A stretch of DNA of 64,000 nt from Dillenia suffruticosa. Lineage: Eukaryota > Streptophyta > Magnoliopsida > Dilleniales > Dilleniaceae. Every line of letters starts with the position of its first letter. Position 1 is the first letter of the stretch. The stretch lies in contig JAVTVX010000035.1 in NCBI GenBank assembly GCA_033439265.1, positions 21,354,001-21,418,000 on the forward strand, read 5' to 3'. Under the pieces are notes generated by a model. That model was given only the letters and a program-made list of their open reading frames with translations, did no database searches and had not been told where the DNA came from. The position numbers and the translations under genes are program-made. This document shows positions 20,628 through 32,761 of this stretch, piece by piece.

Positions 20628-23600
20628 TCTCTCTCTCTCTCGTTTTGGATGTTGCCTATCTAGATATTCAGGGCATTTGTTTTGATGGTGATTTTGGTAG
20701 GGCAGAAAGGAGGATGCATAATTGTTGATTCGACGAGGAAAGGGAAGCGCTTTCCAGATAGCATGTCCAAGACTATACCCATTTGGTGTTGTGTTTTGAA
20801 TCGAGCAATTCGTAATTATTTGATCAGATTGCGTGGAAACAAAATGGGGGAGGAGGTAACTTTTTGTCACTTTTACTGACCGATGTGGGAAATGCTCTTT
20901 TATCATGAATAAATGCTCATGACATTCTACTGAACAATGCACAATGCTTTGCAATGTCAAACTGTAGAAACTTGCAGAAATAAAAGTAAAATTGTTTAGT
21001 AATAGTCTGCCACAAGACCCATGAAGACGTTCAGGAGATATCTTCTCATGATAAATGGAATTTCTTCTTCCCACTTTGTTTTCTTTTTGCTAATGATGAG
21101 AATTTACATGTTTTGGCCAAGGGTTAGTTTTAGCTTCTTTGACTATGATTCGTCAACACTGCATGCTTTTTAGTTGTTATTTGTTAAGTTTGAAGTTGTT
21201 TTTGTTTTCATGTGCTATGTAGTAAACTTTTGGGAAATTTTCAATATGAGAAGATGCTTACTAGCAAATATTTGATCCCTCCTACCATCTTCATTTATGT
21301 TTTCCAGGAGCTAAATGTGTGTGATCAAAATGCTGAAACTGTGCAGCATACTAATATTGATTGGGATCATTCCCTACATCTTCCTCTCTGGGTCCCAAAG
21401 ATAGAGAAAGCGTCTATTGAGGAATGCTTAGAACAATGGACAAATGATTTAGAAACTAGTGGAGCTGACATTGTATCACTTGCAGCATCCTTGAAAAAGC
21501 CTTTACGCCCCCTATGGATATCACAAAAATCTGTAATATGGCTAAATGAAGTGCCTGAGTCTGATTCTTGGGATTTCACACCAATAATTCTGCTATCAGC
21601 ATCCTCCTCAAGTGGTGTTTTTCAACATAGAACTACTTCAGAGTTCAGCTGGAACTATATTTCAGGAGCTGGGGATGATGAGGAAAGCTGGGCGAGGGGT
21701 TTATCCCCAATCCTTTTTTGGAGTCATGCATATGATATTATTACTGGTGGTCCTAATTTATGCAACCAGAACGTGGCAAACATTATTGAAAGGGATAGAG
21801 TCTATCATGCTCTTAGGGGACAGGATGCTCCTCAGGTCACTGTCAAGCCTCCAAAGTTGTCAGGAAGCAATGGTCATCTTTCTAATGGGGAATCAAAGTT
21901 GTACTCTGAGATTCAAGATGTTGACATGAAGCCAAACTTCTCAAATGGAAGCTGTGGAATAGCTTGGCTAGGATCAACCAACCTTGGGGTGGGAGCATCT
22001 AGACTTGGTATACTTATTATTGGATATTCTTGTTGTTTGATAGTATGCTTGCATTAATCTGGTCTTTTTGATTCCATGGCCTTCATGTTACTTTGCGACT
22101 GCTAGAGATATTTTCTTTTACCTTTATCACTTTGTTTTGGTGGAATATTTTTTTGGTACTATCAGCAAACAATTTTCTATATCAGATAACAAAGGATTTT
22201 TCTCATCTACCTAGCTCATATGTGGGTATCCTCCAACATAGTCTAAATTGTGTGACAGCACAAATGTGTGTCCAGAAAGGTTATAGTGGTGATTTGCGAA
22301 TTTCAATGATATAAAAACATGCACAAATGGTTTTCAGTGGCTTTCTTAGTCTGCAACCATTTGTATGCATATAATTACGCGTCTGAATAAAAATTATGCA
22401 ACTGTGTAGATATTCACAGCTGCAAAAGTTATAAGCAACCAGCACTCCTGTGTGGAGAATTTAAACCATATCCTGGTAGAGAATTTAGAAAAAAAAAAAA
22501 GAATGTGCAGCTAGGTGTCAATTTGATGCTAGAATAGAGAGTGGCTGGAATATGTATTCATGACATGATTAGTACCTGTCCTTTAGCATGCTCTTCTAAT
22601 CAAAAACTTCCAACATAGAGTTCTACTCATTTGGAGTTTTGACAAAAGAAAATGAGGAAGTGAATTTGGATCAAAGATTTCTTGCTGGTCCACTAGAATC
22701 TATATTTTTGTGTTTCTGTTAATCCAAAACATGAAACTTGATGGCCTAGTTTGATTCAACATCTTGACTTCAGTTGTGATGTCCTCTGTTGTTGTGTGTA
22801 ACCATTACCTTGGCTGTCATGTTTCTTGGAAAAAAGACATCATATTGGTTATGTAATCACCATGGCCTCATTTTGGTCATTGAAATCTTGTATCTATCTG
22901 CTTGTGTTTTGTAGCTTTTTTCTGACATCATATGTGCTATTCTTGGTGCAGCTACCAATTTGTCCAATGATGATTCCATTTTAAATTGTGATTCAGAGTC
23001 AGTCTCTGCCTCTCCTCAGAATAACGAAGCATATTTGCATCTCCCTATTGTGGTGAGTACAATTTACTCAGGAACTTTTGGTTCAGTATTGCATATGCAA
23101 CTTCGTGTCTAAGTTGATTCAATGAACTTTTTATCTTGATAGAGCTCCAAATTCGACCGGTTTTCCTTGCATAGAAATCTCCATTTGGCGCTAACCTTCG
23201 CTAAGGTGAGCCTGCAGAAAGGGAAGAGGATCTTTGTTTGTTGCCACAGTGGTGAATCTCTTAACTTTTCCTGATGCTTCTCGATGCGTGCTGGATTTTT
23301 CCCCTAATTTGGCAGTGCCAATTAATGAGTTTTAGATATTTTAAATTAAAATATCATTGCATACATAATTTTTTCCGGAGATTCTGAACCTAAAGGATTT
23401 TGTTGAGAACCACACATGGACAAAGTTTTTGAGACTGTATATGAATGGAATCCACTGTTTGTGAAAAATGTTAGAAGCTATTTGGTCAATGCCGTGGTAA
23501 ATTCTTTCCGTTCATGTAACAATGCTCATTTTCCTTTATTAACTGTATGCTCTTTTGTGGTTCCAACAATGAGAACTGCATATTCTGCCTCAGTTCCTAT

Positions 23601-24464
23601 TTGCCTTTAAAAGACCATATATTTACATGCTACTATATCTTCTGTTGCAGGTGAAGATATCAGTATCTGTGTCTTGTTGGCAATTTTCACATCATTATTT
23701 GATGATGAAGGTATGTTACTTTATAGTTTTGCCGAGCATAATAATTGATGAGTTTTAAGTCCAATTTCCCTTCAAGCTCCTGAGACCTATAATAGGTTCT
23801 TGCAATTATCGCCCAACACCATGGGTTTGTATCAATGTATGTCCCTGAGTGGTTTGGATGCTTCTCCATGCCTCCTAGCTTGTGAACAGTGTGAAGTTGT
23901 GAAGTTGCTGAAGTCCCAAAGCTAATTGTTTTGAAAATTATTGCTTAACTTTAGAAAATTTTTATGTCCAAAGGTGGTTCAGCCTCTGAATTGGGGATGA
24001 CACTCCCTTTACTCCTAAACCCCCTCGATTTTGGTACTTGCAGGATCTGATCCCAACACCTCTTCATACCACATTCTTTTAAGACAACCATGCTCTCATT
24101 CTTAATGGAAACTTTGCATGCATGCATAGGTCTCCTGTCCCATCTTGGCTTGAAACTCCCCCTTTGTTTCCTTTTTCATTTTGTTGTAGTGTCAAAATTA
24201 CATACATATGTAACTTTGTTGAGTGGAAAACATGCCTTATCTAGTTTTTCATTGTTCTCTCATTCTAACTTCAATGCTTCTCCAGGATCCTTTGACAATG
24301 GAAGATCCTTCAATGAGACTCATATCACCAAGTTGGAGATGCGAAAGCGACTTGTTTATATATGCAAGTATGTGACAAATGCCCGGCCCTCCAGAGGAAA
24401 TCTGAGGCAGGTCTTCAACTTCCTTGGTGGTGGAAGAGTTGATTCACAGCTTCACGACAATTAA
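20083..24464 (+). CDS. Initiator-tRNA 2'-O-ribosyl phosphate transferase (Rit1 family)
   Basis: This is a seven-exon gene: 20083-20362, 20701-20855, 21308-22007, 22952-23052, 23143-23251, 23651-23710 and 24286-24464 (527 aa). Rit1 adds a 2'-O-ribosyl phosphate to A64 of cytoplasmic initiator tRNA-Met, barring it from elongation. The N-terminal domain includes ANLRCGFWYSP and, over residues ~95-128, the family signature IIVDSTRKGKRFPDS followed by SKTIPIWCCVLNR. The middle has EWSYISGAGDD-type sequence (here FSWNYISGAGDDEESWA) and GLSPILFW. The C-terminal DUSP-like fold carries FVCCHSGEDISI at ~443-454, a phosphatase-like loop without the catalytic Arg of true phosphatases, as in the family. 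Length fits Arabidopsis At2g40570 (~520 aa). An in-frame ATG at 19951 exists, but the 44 residues it would add look like leader sequence, so 20083 is preferred. Confidence 0.92.
20385..20412. repeat. (CT)n microsatellite in intron 1 of the RIT1-like gene
   Basis: This is a clean CT run shortly after the donor site at 20363. A second, longer interrupted CT tract lies at 20580-20641 in the same intron. Both produce spurious Leu/Ser or Arg/Glu ORFs. Confidence 0.85.
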
Positions 24465-24644
24465 GCTATATGCTGTTTCCCTGTAAACTAAGAGAGGCAA
24501 AATTAGGTTGGACTGACTTTTTTTTTAATTCTTATATAGTTTCTTATGGAAATCTCTGAAAAGTTGTGCTCATTAAGGTTTTTCTTCTCATTTTTTCCCT
24601 TGCTGTCACTTGTGATCAGCTTTTAAAATTATTCATAAGAAATA

Positions 24645-24762
24645 AAAAATTAAAAAAAAAATTAAAAAAAAAATTAAAAAAAATTAAAAAAAATTAAAAA
24701 AAATTAAAAAAAAATTAAAAAAAAAATTAAAAAAAAATTAAAAAAAAATAATAAAAAAAAAA
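24645..24762. repeat. (ATTAAAAAAA)n tandem repeat
   Basis: About eleven units of ATT followed by 7-9 A lie 180 bp past the RIT1-like stop codon. Unit length varies only in the A-run, as expected from slippage. Confidence 0.9.
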
Positions 24763-24769
24763 TTGATGG

Positions 24770-26150
24770 AACTGTTTAAAGCTTTTTGGCATTTGGTGAT
24801 ATTTTCTGATTAGCACAGATTTGGTCGGTGGATGCATTTAGATTTCGGGGCTCCATGATGATTTTATCCATCTTACCCAAAACATAAAAGATCTGAAGTG
24901 TTGGTCATAATAAAAATTCTGAATATTATACTAGTTAAATGAAAAGAGTGATTCATGAGGACATGAAAAGTTGATATGGTCTCAAAGTGTATACAGGGGG
25001 CTGTTACTGTGGTTTTCACTTCATGATCTCATCCAATCTTTTGCATGGCTACAACATTAATGATAAAGTTAAAGGACTTCAACGTAGACATCCATAGTTG
25101 CTCAAAGAAGACCAAAAAAGAAAGATTTAAGCACCCAAATTCGGACCCATCTCCAACTTGCTCTATGAGGACTGATATGGCACATTATTGATATGCGCTA
25201 AGCTTTACTTGAAATGAAATAAAGACACAAACACTTAAGAAAATTGCAGTACGGTTACAATGATAAGACTTACCCAAAAGAGCTCAATTAAGACAGAATA
25301 GTTATACTAGTCGTCCCCTCCATCTGCTCTTTCTGGCAAAAGAAGAAACTTTGTTCGAGATGGAATGAAGATATTAAATATTGATGGTATGCATGTGAAG
25401 CTGGTAGGTTAATATCCATGTAAAGTTATAAACCCAAAAAAAAGATAGAAGAAGAAAATTTTTAAGTGGAAACTTGTAGCGGGGAAGAATGCGAAACAAA
25501 AGTAATGCCTGCTTCCCAATCATAACAACTTTGCCCGGGAGGAGGGGGGGGGGAGTGGGCATTTAGCGGAAAAAAATGCTACATATCATCGATTAAGCAA
25601 GAAAATTATATATTTAGGCAATGTTTGTTTCATTAAAATCCTTTTCACAACGTTCCAATATATGACTTCTAGAAGATTTTCTGATTATCAAAATGTATAT
25701 CTCAAACTACATGGTCCCCAAATTAAATTTTAAAATGATCTCTAAAGGTTATTATTTTCTAACTATTGGCAAGTTAACCTCATAATAAAGTTTCAAATTA
25801 ATAAAAAAATTATATTTCAACCAATTTTTTGGGAAAAGGTTAAGAAAAAAATCTTTGGATGATGATTTTGTGTAAAAACAAATAAAGACTTAAACAAAGG
25901 GCAAAACGCATGGGCGGCTTAGTGGTCCATGTGCAAAACATGACAAACCTTAAATCTTAGACGGGAGAACCCTTCAACAAGAGTTCATGACTGTGATTCC
26001 ACTTTCTTAGTGCAGTTTGCCTAAATTTTCAGACTACAAACATTAATCTAGGGAGTCCTTAAGCAAAAGATGTCCTCTAAAAGGATTAGTCCATATTCGA
26101 TTCTCACCCAAAAGACTCTGGTTTAGTGGAAAACTTCAGAATTCTAACAG
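24770..26150. other. Intergenic, no gene seen
   Basis: This AT-rich stretch lies between the RIT1-like gene and the ABCB pseudogene. It contains a G-run at about 25541-25551. I looked here for the missing transmembrane domain of the ABCB remnant and found nothing resembling it. Confidence 0.5.
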
Positions 26151-26160
26151 CCGGTGGGAA

Positions 26161-29100
26161 ATGAAATGCAGATCACTCGGAATAGCACTCCCTGATGTCA
26201 AATACTTCACGGAAGCTTCAGTTGCAGCCTCAAGGATTTTCGACAGGATTGACCGAATTCCAGAAATTGATGGTGAAAATAAGAAGGGTCTCATTTTGGA
26301 TAATATTCCAGGAGAAATAGAATGTGAGCATGTGACATTTACATATCCATCTCGTCCAGATTCAATAATTTTGAAAGATTTTCACCTTAAAATTGAAGCA
26401 GGGAAGACTGTAGCTCTTGTTGGTGAGAGTGGAAGCGGCAAATCCACAGCACTTGCATTGGTTCAACGGTTTTATGATGCCAATAGTGGGGTGTGAGGAT
26501 TGATGATGTTGATATAAGAACATTGCAGTTGAAATGGATGAGAGGAAGAATGAGTCTAGTTAGTCAGGAACATGCACTTTTTGGCACTTCCATAAAGGAA
26601 AATATTGTGTTTGGGAAGCCTGATGCAACCATGGATGAAGTTGTGGCTGCAGCTATGGCTGCCAATGCTCATAATTTCATACGGTAGCTGCCAGAAGGAT
26701 ATGAGTCCAAGGTGTGTTTGCTTGCACTTTGCCATCTCAAATATGTTACAGTTCATTTTATTAGGTTGTGTTTGTTCCACAGCATAGGACTTCCTAGGAA
26801 AGAGTTTCCCGGTTTTTTCAGTGTTTGGAACTAGAAAATATTCCAGTCAAAGTAAAACATTTTTCAGTCAGCAAAAGAATACAAAACTCAGTAGAATGCT
26901 GTCTATTGGCTGACCTTCTTATAGAGCCCCAGGATAAAAATAATCGGTATCTCATTTGACAAACAAAAGTTATTTTCCTCAGAAATGCTTCAGAGAAATT
27001 CATGATAATCTTTGTCAATGTGAAGAATAGTACTAACCTGATTTAAATATAGCAGGTTGGTGAAAGAGGAGCACTTCTGTCAGGAGGACAAAAGCAGCGG
27101 ATAGCGATTGCTAGAGCCATCATCAGAAACCTCTTGCTTGATGAAGCTACAAGTGCGCTGGACTCTGCATCTGAAACTTTGGTTCAGAACGCTCTTGATC
27201 AAGCCTCCATGGGAAGAAGTAGACTTGTATGGCTAAAGAAACATACATCTTCTAGTAGTTGCCTCCAAAGTACTGACAGTGATAGCTTGCCAAACATAAT
27301 TATCTCTCACTATCTTATGAATATGTGCTCAGGTAGTTGCCCACAAGCTATCAACAGTAAGAAACACATACTTTATTGCAGTGATGAGTGGTGGTTCTAT
27401 CATTGAGATAGGTTCTCACAATGATCTCATGAACAGAAAAAATGGGCATTATGCAAAACTGGCAAAAATGCAGAGAGAATTCAGCGTTGATGAACAGGAG
27501 CAAAATCCAGAAACACGTCTCTCTTCTTCAGTTGCAAGAAGCAGTGCTAGCAGGTTAAGGACAGACAGATCCAGCCCAGCAATGCCCTATAATGAACCAC
27601 AACCTGTTTCTTATCCTCCTCCTTCCTTTGCTCGGCTTCTATCATTGAATTCCCCTGAATGGAAGCAAGGTCTAATTGGAAGCATATCGGCTGCAATCTT
27701 TGGGTCTGTGCAACCAGTATATGCCATTACCATAGGTGGAATGATTGCAGCATTTTTTGTACAGGATCATGATGAAATGTGTGCTCGAATCAGAACATAC
27801 TCAGTGATCTTCTCTTCATTAACTCTACTTTCCCTCGTTGTAAATCTCTTGCAACACTACAATTTTGCATATATGGGTGACAAAGAGAATCAGGTTGAGA
27901 ATGCTAGAGAAGATCTTGACTTTTGAAGCTGCCCGGTTTGATGATGAAGAGAATTCTAGTGGCACACTATGTTCTAGATTGAGCAGTGAAGCTTCTCTGC
28001 TCAAATCTCTTGTTGCTGATAGGCTTTCTCTTATAATCCAACAACTTCAGCTGTCATGCTGGCAATGGTCTTGGGGCTTCTTGTGGCTTGGAAACTAGAA
28101 GTAGTTATGATAGCTGTCCAGCCACTGACGATTCTATGCTTTTATACCCAGAAAGTGCTCCTCTCTAGCATAACAACAAACTTTGTTAAAGCACAAAATC
28201 AAAGCACCCAGATTGCTGTTGAAGCTGTCATAATCCATCGAATTGTAACATCATTTGGAAGCATTGGAAAAGTTATGCAACTTTTTAATGAGGCTCAAGA
28301 GGAGCCAAGAAAGGAAGCAAGGAAGAAGTCATGGCTAGCAGGTCTGGGTATGAGCTCAGCTCAGTGCCTAACTTTCATGTCTTGGGCCTTGACTTCTGGT
28401 ATGGTGGAAAACTGGTGGATATGGGACAGATATCAGCTGGTGATGTGTTCAAGACATTCTTCATATTGGTTAGCACTGGAAAAGTAATAGCTGAAGCTGG
28501 AAGTATGACCTCTGACCTAGCCAAAGGTTCAACTGCTATTGCATCTGTCTTCCAGATTCTTGATAGGGAATCACTGCTATCAGTTCCTAACCAAGTAACT
28601 GACAACTTTTTTATGCCCTTGTGCACTTTTGACAGCCAAGGCTTTCATTTTTTCCTCTCCATATTTTCTTAATGATTTTGCATATCCTAGCCGACCTAAA
28701 AGCCTCATTTGCGACAATTTTGCCTTGAGGTGAAACCGGGCACAAGCATTGGGCTTGTTGGGAGAAGTGGGGTGGAAAGTCAACAGTGATTGGATTGATT
28801 GAAAGATTTTATGATATGCTTAGGGGATCAGTAAAGGTGGATGGAGTGGACAATAAGAGCTTGATCTTGGATGTATAGAAGGCACATGGCACTTGTAAGC
28901 CAGGAGCCTGTTATATATTCAGGTAGCATTCGTGAAAACATCATTTTTTGGAAGCTTGATGCATCAGAGAACGAGGTTGTTGAGGCTGCTAGAGCTGCCA
29001 ATGCTCACGAATTTATCTTGTAAGTCTGCTTTTGATTATAATTAATTTTGAATTGTCTGGCATCAGCAGCCTATATCGATACTTTGGCTAATTCACTTCT

Positions 29101-29424
29101 CTTGTGTAGGTCACTCAAAGATGGTTATGAGACAGAATGTGAAGAAAGAGGAGTTCAACTATCTGGAGGGCAGAAGCAGAGAATTGCGATTGCCAGGGCA
29201 ATAATACGAAATCCAACAATATTGTTACTTGATGAGGCAACAAGCGCCCAAGATGTTCATTCGGAGCAAGTTGTGCAGGAGGCATTGGATAGGATGATGG
29301 TTGGAATGACTATGATTGTGGTGGCTCATAGGCTGAACACAGTTAAAAAGCTTGATTCAATTGCCTTTGTTGCAGAAGGAAAGGTGGTGGAGCGAGGAAC
29401 ATACTCCCAGCTCAAGAGTAAGTG
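26161..29424 (+). pseudogene. 5'-truncated ABCB-type (multidrug-resistance/P-glycoprotein, ABCB15-like) transporter pseudogene
   Basis: Segments match a full-size plant ABCB in order. The end of TMD1 (DVKYFTEASVAASRIFDR) is followed by NBD1 with Walker A GESGSGKST, signature LSGGQKQR (~27080) and Walker [12 protein letters not shown]. Then come a linker ([16 protein letters not shown]), TMD2 pieces, and NBD2 with signature LSGGQKQR (~29160) and [11 protein letters not shown]. The first ~350 residues (TMD1) are absent. There are several lesions: a frameshift at 26491-26496; TAG at 26685-26687 where Gln is expected (FIRQLPEGY); loss of about three codons before Walker B of NBD1; frameshifts near 27890 and 28430; a damaged NBD2 Walker A near 28770; and a TAG near 28877. 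Intron positions are retained, so it came from genomic duplication, not retroposition. Full-length relatives export auxin-like or secondary metabolites; this copy cannot. Confidence 0.93.
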
Positions 29425-30290
29425 AGGCGCATTCTTTAGGCTCGCCACCTGACAAAGTAACTGAATGATATCTAAGACCTCATAATGACATGACACCTGA
29501 TCTTGATGCGAAATGTTGGACTTCATGGGATAAAATAAGTCCAATCCTTGGATCAACTTTGTTGCAAACGGAAAAAATTGAGTGAGGAATTTAGTGAGGA
29601 TTAAATGTAATGATTTCCTTGATCATGCAACCATAAGGGTGGCCAAGCATGTCTTAAAGTTTTAGATCATGTATTATTGAATAGAAACATGGGTATCTGA
29701 TTGCACGCTGTGGCACTGTCAAGAGTGAGAATCTCTATAAATGAAAAGTGGTTACTTTGTTCTGGATTATAATAGTATCGTGTAAAGTCTATGTTTCTTC
29801 CCACCTTCATGCTCCTTTGCTTATTCCATACAATCTAGTTGTTTCCCTCATATGAAAAGTGTACATGATGAATATCAAACGCAAAGGGAAAGTAAACTAG
29901 TATCACTTCGAATGTGGGAGCAACCCAAGCATATCAAGTTTATCAAAGGTAGCATACAAGGGGAACTGACAGAATACTACGCCATATAAAATATAAACAG
30001 AACTGACAAGCATACCCAACGGGAAGTAATGATGGGATGCAAGTGCAACAGCTTTGCGAAACTCGTGTCGTCCTCAACCTTGCTTTTTCTTGCTTTGTGA
30101 TATGGCTGACTCAGCAGTTCAAGCTTGCCTGACCATCTGAAAACGTACAGAATGAGCAAATAGTGCTCACCCTTGTGACTAAAATAATTAACGGAGTGAG
30201 AGAGAGAATTTAGTACATTAACATATTTCCTTTAAGTGATTGATGTTTCAAGTATGGTTCTACAAATGACTACTTATGATCTTAAAACAT
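29425..30290. other. Intergenic, no gene seen
   Basis: This is the 3' flank of the ABCB pseudogene. A minus-strand open stretch at 29977-30159 follows a TTTTCAG acceptor-like site, but it has no recognised motif. Confidence 0.4.
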
Positions 30291-30299
30291 GATGGCCAT

Positions 30300-30455
30300 A
30301 ATCTAGTCCATCAAGTTCTGCGCATTCTGCATTAATTTTCTTCAGATATTCTCAAATCAATCGCAGATAATTAATAGCGGCAGTCACTTCCTCTCCTCGA
30401 AAATTTCCCCCACTTGATGACAGCTTCTCCTGCAAACCTCTGACACTGAAAATAA
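30300..30455 (-). pseudogene. Possible coding-exon remnant, unrecognised
   Basis: On the minus strand, a TTTTCAG acceptor-like site at about 30446-30452 is followed by a frame reading VRGLQEKLSSSGGNFRGEEV, then TAAINYLRLI. After an in-frame TGA comes EYLKKINAECAELDG. The composition (amphipathic, charged, helix-like) looks coding, and the frame stays open on both sides of one stop. A second possible piece on the same strand is at about 30640-30545 (LTHQGAALAKIAS, stop, FLDALAWIADCPLG). I do not recognise the parent protein; it may be a decayed gene or gene fragment. Confidence 0.3.
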
Positions 30456-30719
30456 TGACAATAATTACATGATCATGGTGTTTTAACCTTTATTTGAGGA
30501 GAAACCGGAAATTTTAATTAAGACGAAAAATCAGCATCAAACGATTCAATTGAAAAAGTCCCAAGTGGGCAATCGGCTATCCACGCCAGAGCATCAAGGA
30601 ATCAGGAAGCAATCTTGGCAAGAGCAGCTCCTTGATGTGTTAACATTGGAGGGAAGAAGAAATTAGTCTTCCTCAGCATCCGAGGCACAGGAAAAAGGCA
30701 ATTAGTTAATGGGATGGCA

Positions 30720-32640
30720 TCTCTAAGTAAAAATCTGCCAGCACAAAAGATCTATATAGCAAATAAAAGTACTGAAATGGACTGGCATTTAGGCTACATG
30801 TGTGGTAGCAATTTGTTCAACCATATTTCATTCAATCTCATAATATGTATCAGTGAGATGAAATGGTTATATGGATTAAACACGAGCATGTCATCAAGTA
30901 AGAGGCAGCCACATAAGCAATAGTCTGCTTTGTCTCTCTTTGGATATCATGAGTTTACGTGCAACTCCCGGAGTTAGAGGGAACCAGTTTTGGCAATGTT
31001 GCCATACACTGAGGACATATTCTCAAAATATCAGCCCAGAAGTTTTGCGGACTATGCAAGCATTCATTTAGTTTCAACATTCTATGAAGTCATTATGTTG
31101 AAATTTCAACTTCAACGGCCCAAAAATGAAGGGGGGGGGGGAAGGGATCTAAATGAGGTGAACTTTCGACCGTTCTCAAAAGAGACAGAAAATGAAAGAT
31201 CAATCAAATTTTGCTCCAACTTATATCCCAATTGACGCCACTGCCATTAATGTTCTAAGCATCAAGATAGCTCAAGTTCCAGGCCGTTGTGAACACTGTA
31301 CACAAGCACTAACTCTAGAATTACTTCATTGCTTTCCAACAGCCTTTTCAACGCAATTATATAACAGGGAAAAAAATAATTGTTGATACCAACTCATGAG
31401 TTCGACCTTAGTTCATACATAGAGCAGCAGATATTAATTAGATAGTAAAGACCTCTTGAGGAGGCAGGAGAGGCCCTCTAATTGAATTCCGCATATACCA
31501 AGGTTGAGGGTAGGGAGACAGCCACCTTCGTCCTGTGGCTCAATCACTTTTGAACGCAACCACCCCCCCCCCCACCAAAAAAAGGAGTGTCATACAAAGA
31601 GCAAAAGCAATAAGCTCACTTTGATCAGTTGGTGCTCATGTTTGCATTAGGCAAAGCTTCTCTAGCCACCTCTCTCAATAATTTGCTGCACCCTAAAACC
31701 TAAAGAGGATGGAGTAGATCAAGCAAGAGTCTATCAGCACCTGCCACATTTACTTTGGACTAATAGAATAGTCACGAGTAGACAGAAACGACCACACTGC
31801 ATATATAAATTTGGTAAATCTTACACGTTAAAAAAGGAGAGATCATCGGCAAAAGATTTGTGTATACAATGTTATTGATATACAGGTATTATATTCTATC
31901 AGGAAAAAAAGGGTCTTGAACATAGGGATCGTCATCTACATGAAAGTTACATCTTTCCAATGAAAACTAAAGTACATTCAACGCACATCCAACCGTCTAA
32001 TTTTTGTTTTTTTTGACCCACTGGTTTTTGTTACCTCCAATCATCAGAAAAGACCACCATGTTCCATTTTCTCCATTTCCCTGTCCAACAAATAAATGTA
32101 GTAGGATATCAAGAGGCTCAACCAGAAGGTCTTTTCTTAATTGTTGAATTGAAAGATGGGCACTCTAAAGGACCATAAAAATTCCAAGCTTCTCCCAATG
32201 TCCGAGCACTGGCCGTGATAGCAAGGAGAAAAAGAACTTTGTCTTGAAAAAACAGCCCAAGGAACAGTTAGAAATTTTCAATCATACAACTTGTTTAATA
32301 AATTTTTCGGAATCAATCAAAGTTTAAAATAAGATCAGCCAAAAGAAGAGCTTAGCTGCTCTTTGTCAAGATCTGTTCTTTCCTCCAGACTGCCAGAATG
32401 AACAATAGAATGACAAGTTACAATAGAAAAATATAGTTTTATAGAAGAAACGCATATCTACACCGTGATACCACTATAGAGTTATTTTCCTATCATTTGG
32501 GAAGAAGTAGAATCTTCTTAGCATTCGTGACCAAACCATAAAAAATGAGGATTGATCTGGTGAGTGTGAGGAGACGAACCCTTTTTTGGTTTTACAACTG
32601 TGGGTCAACTCTGTACGGGCCACACATAATAGCTTAAGGT
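30720..32640. other. Intergenic, likely including the PP2C 3' flank
   Basis: No gene is supported. A G-run (31131-31140) and a C-run (31562-31571) stand out. The last few hundred bases before 32762 probably hold the 3' untranslated region of the minus-strand PP2C gene. Confidence 0.45.
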
Positions 32641-32761
32641 AATTTGTCTTCAAATGAGTCATGAGAAGGTCCAGATCATCCCTTTCGTCCTGGTCTTTGG
32701 ATCTTCAAAGGGGAGAACTGGTTCTTCGGGGAGAAGGAAAAAAAGATGACTCCATCCCTCT

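Noticed and set aside
20562-21074. 170-codon minus-strand ORF ending in Arg/Glu repeats
   Set aside because: It is antisense to RIT1 exon 2 and introns; the Arg/Glu tail is a translated GA microsatellite.
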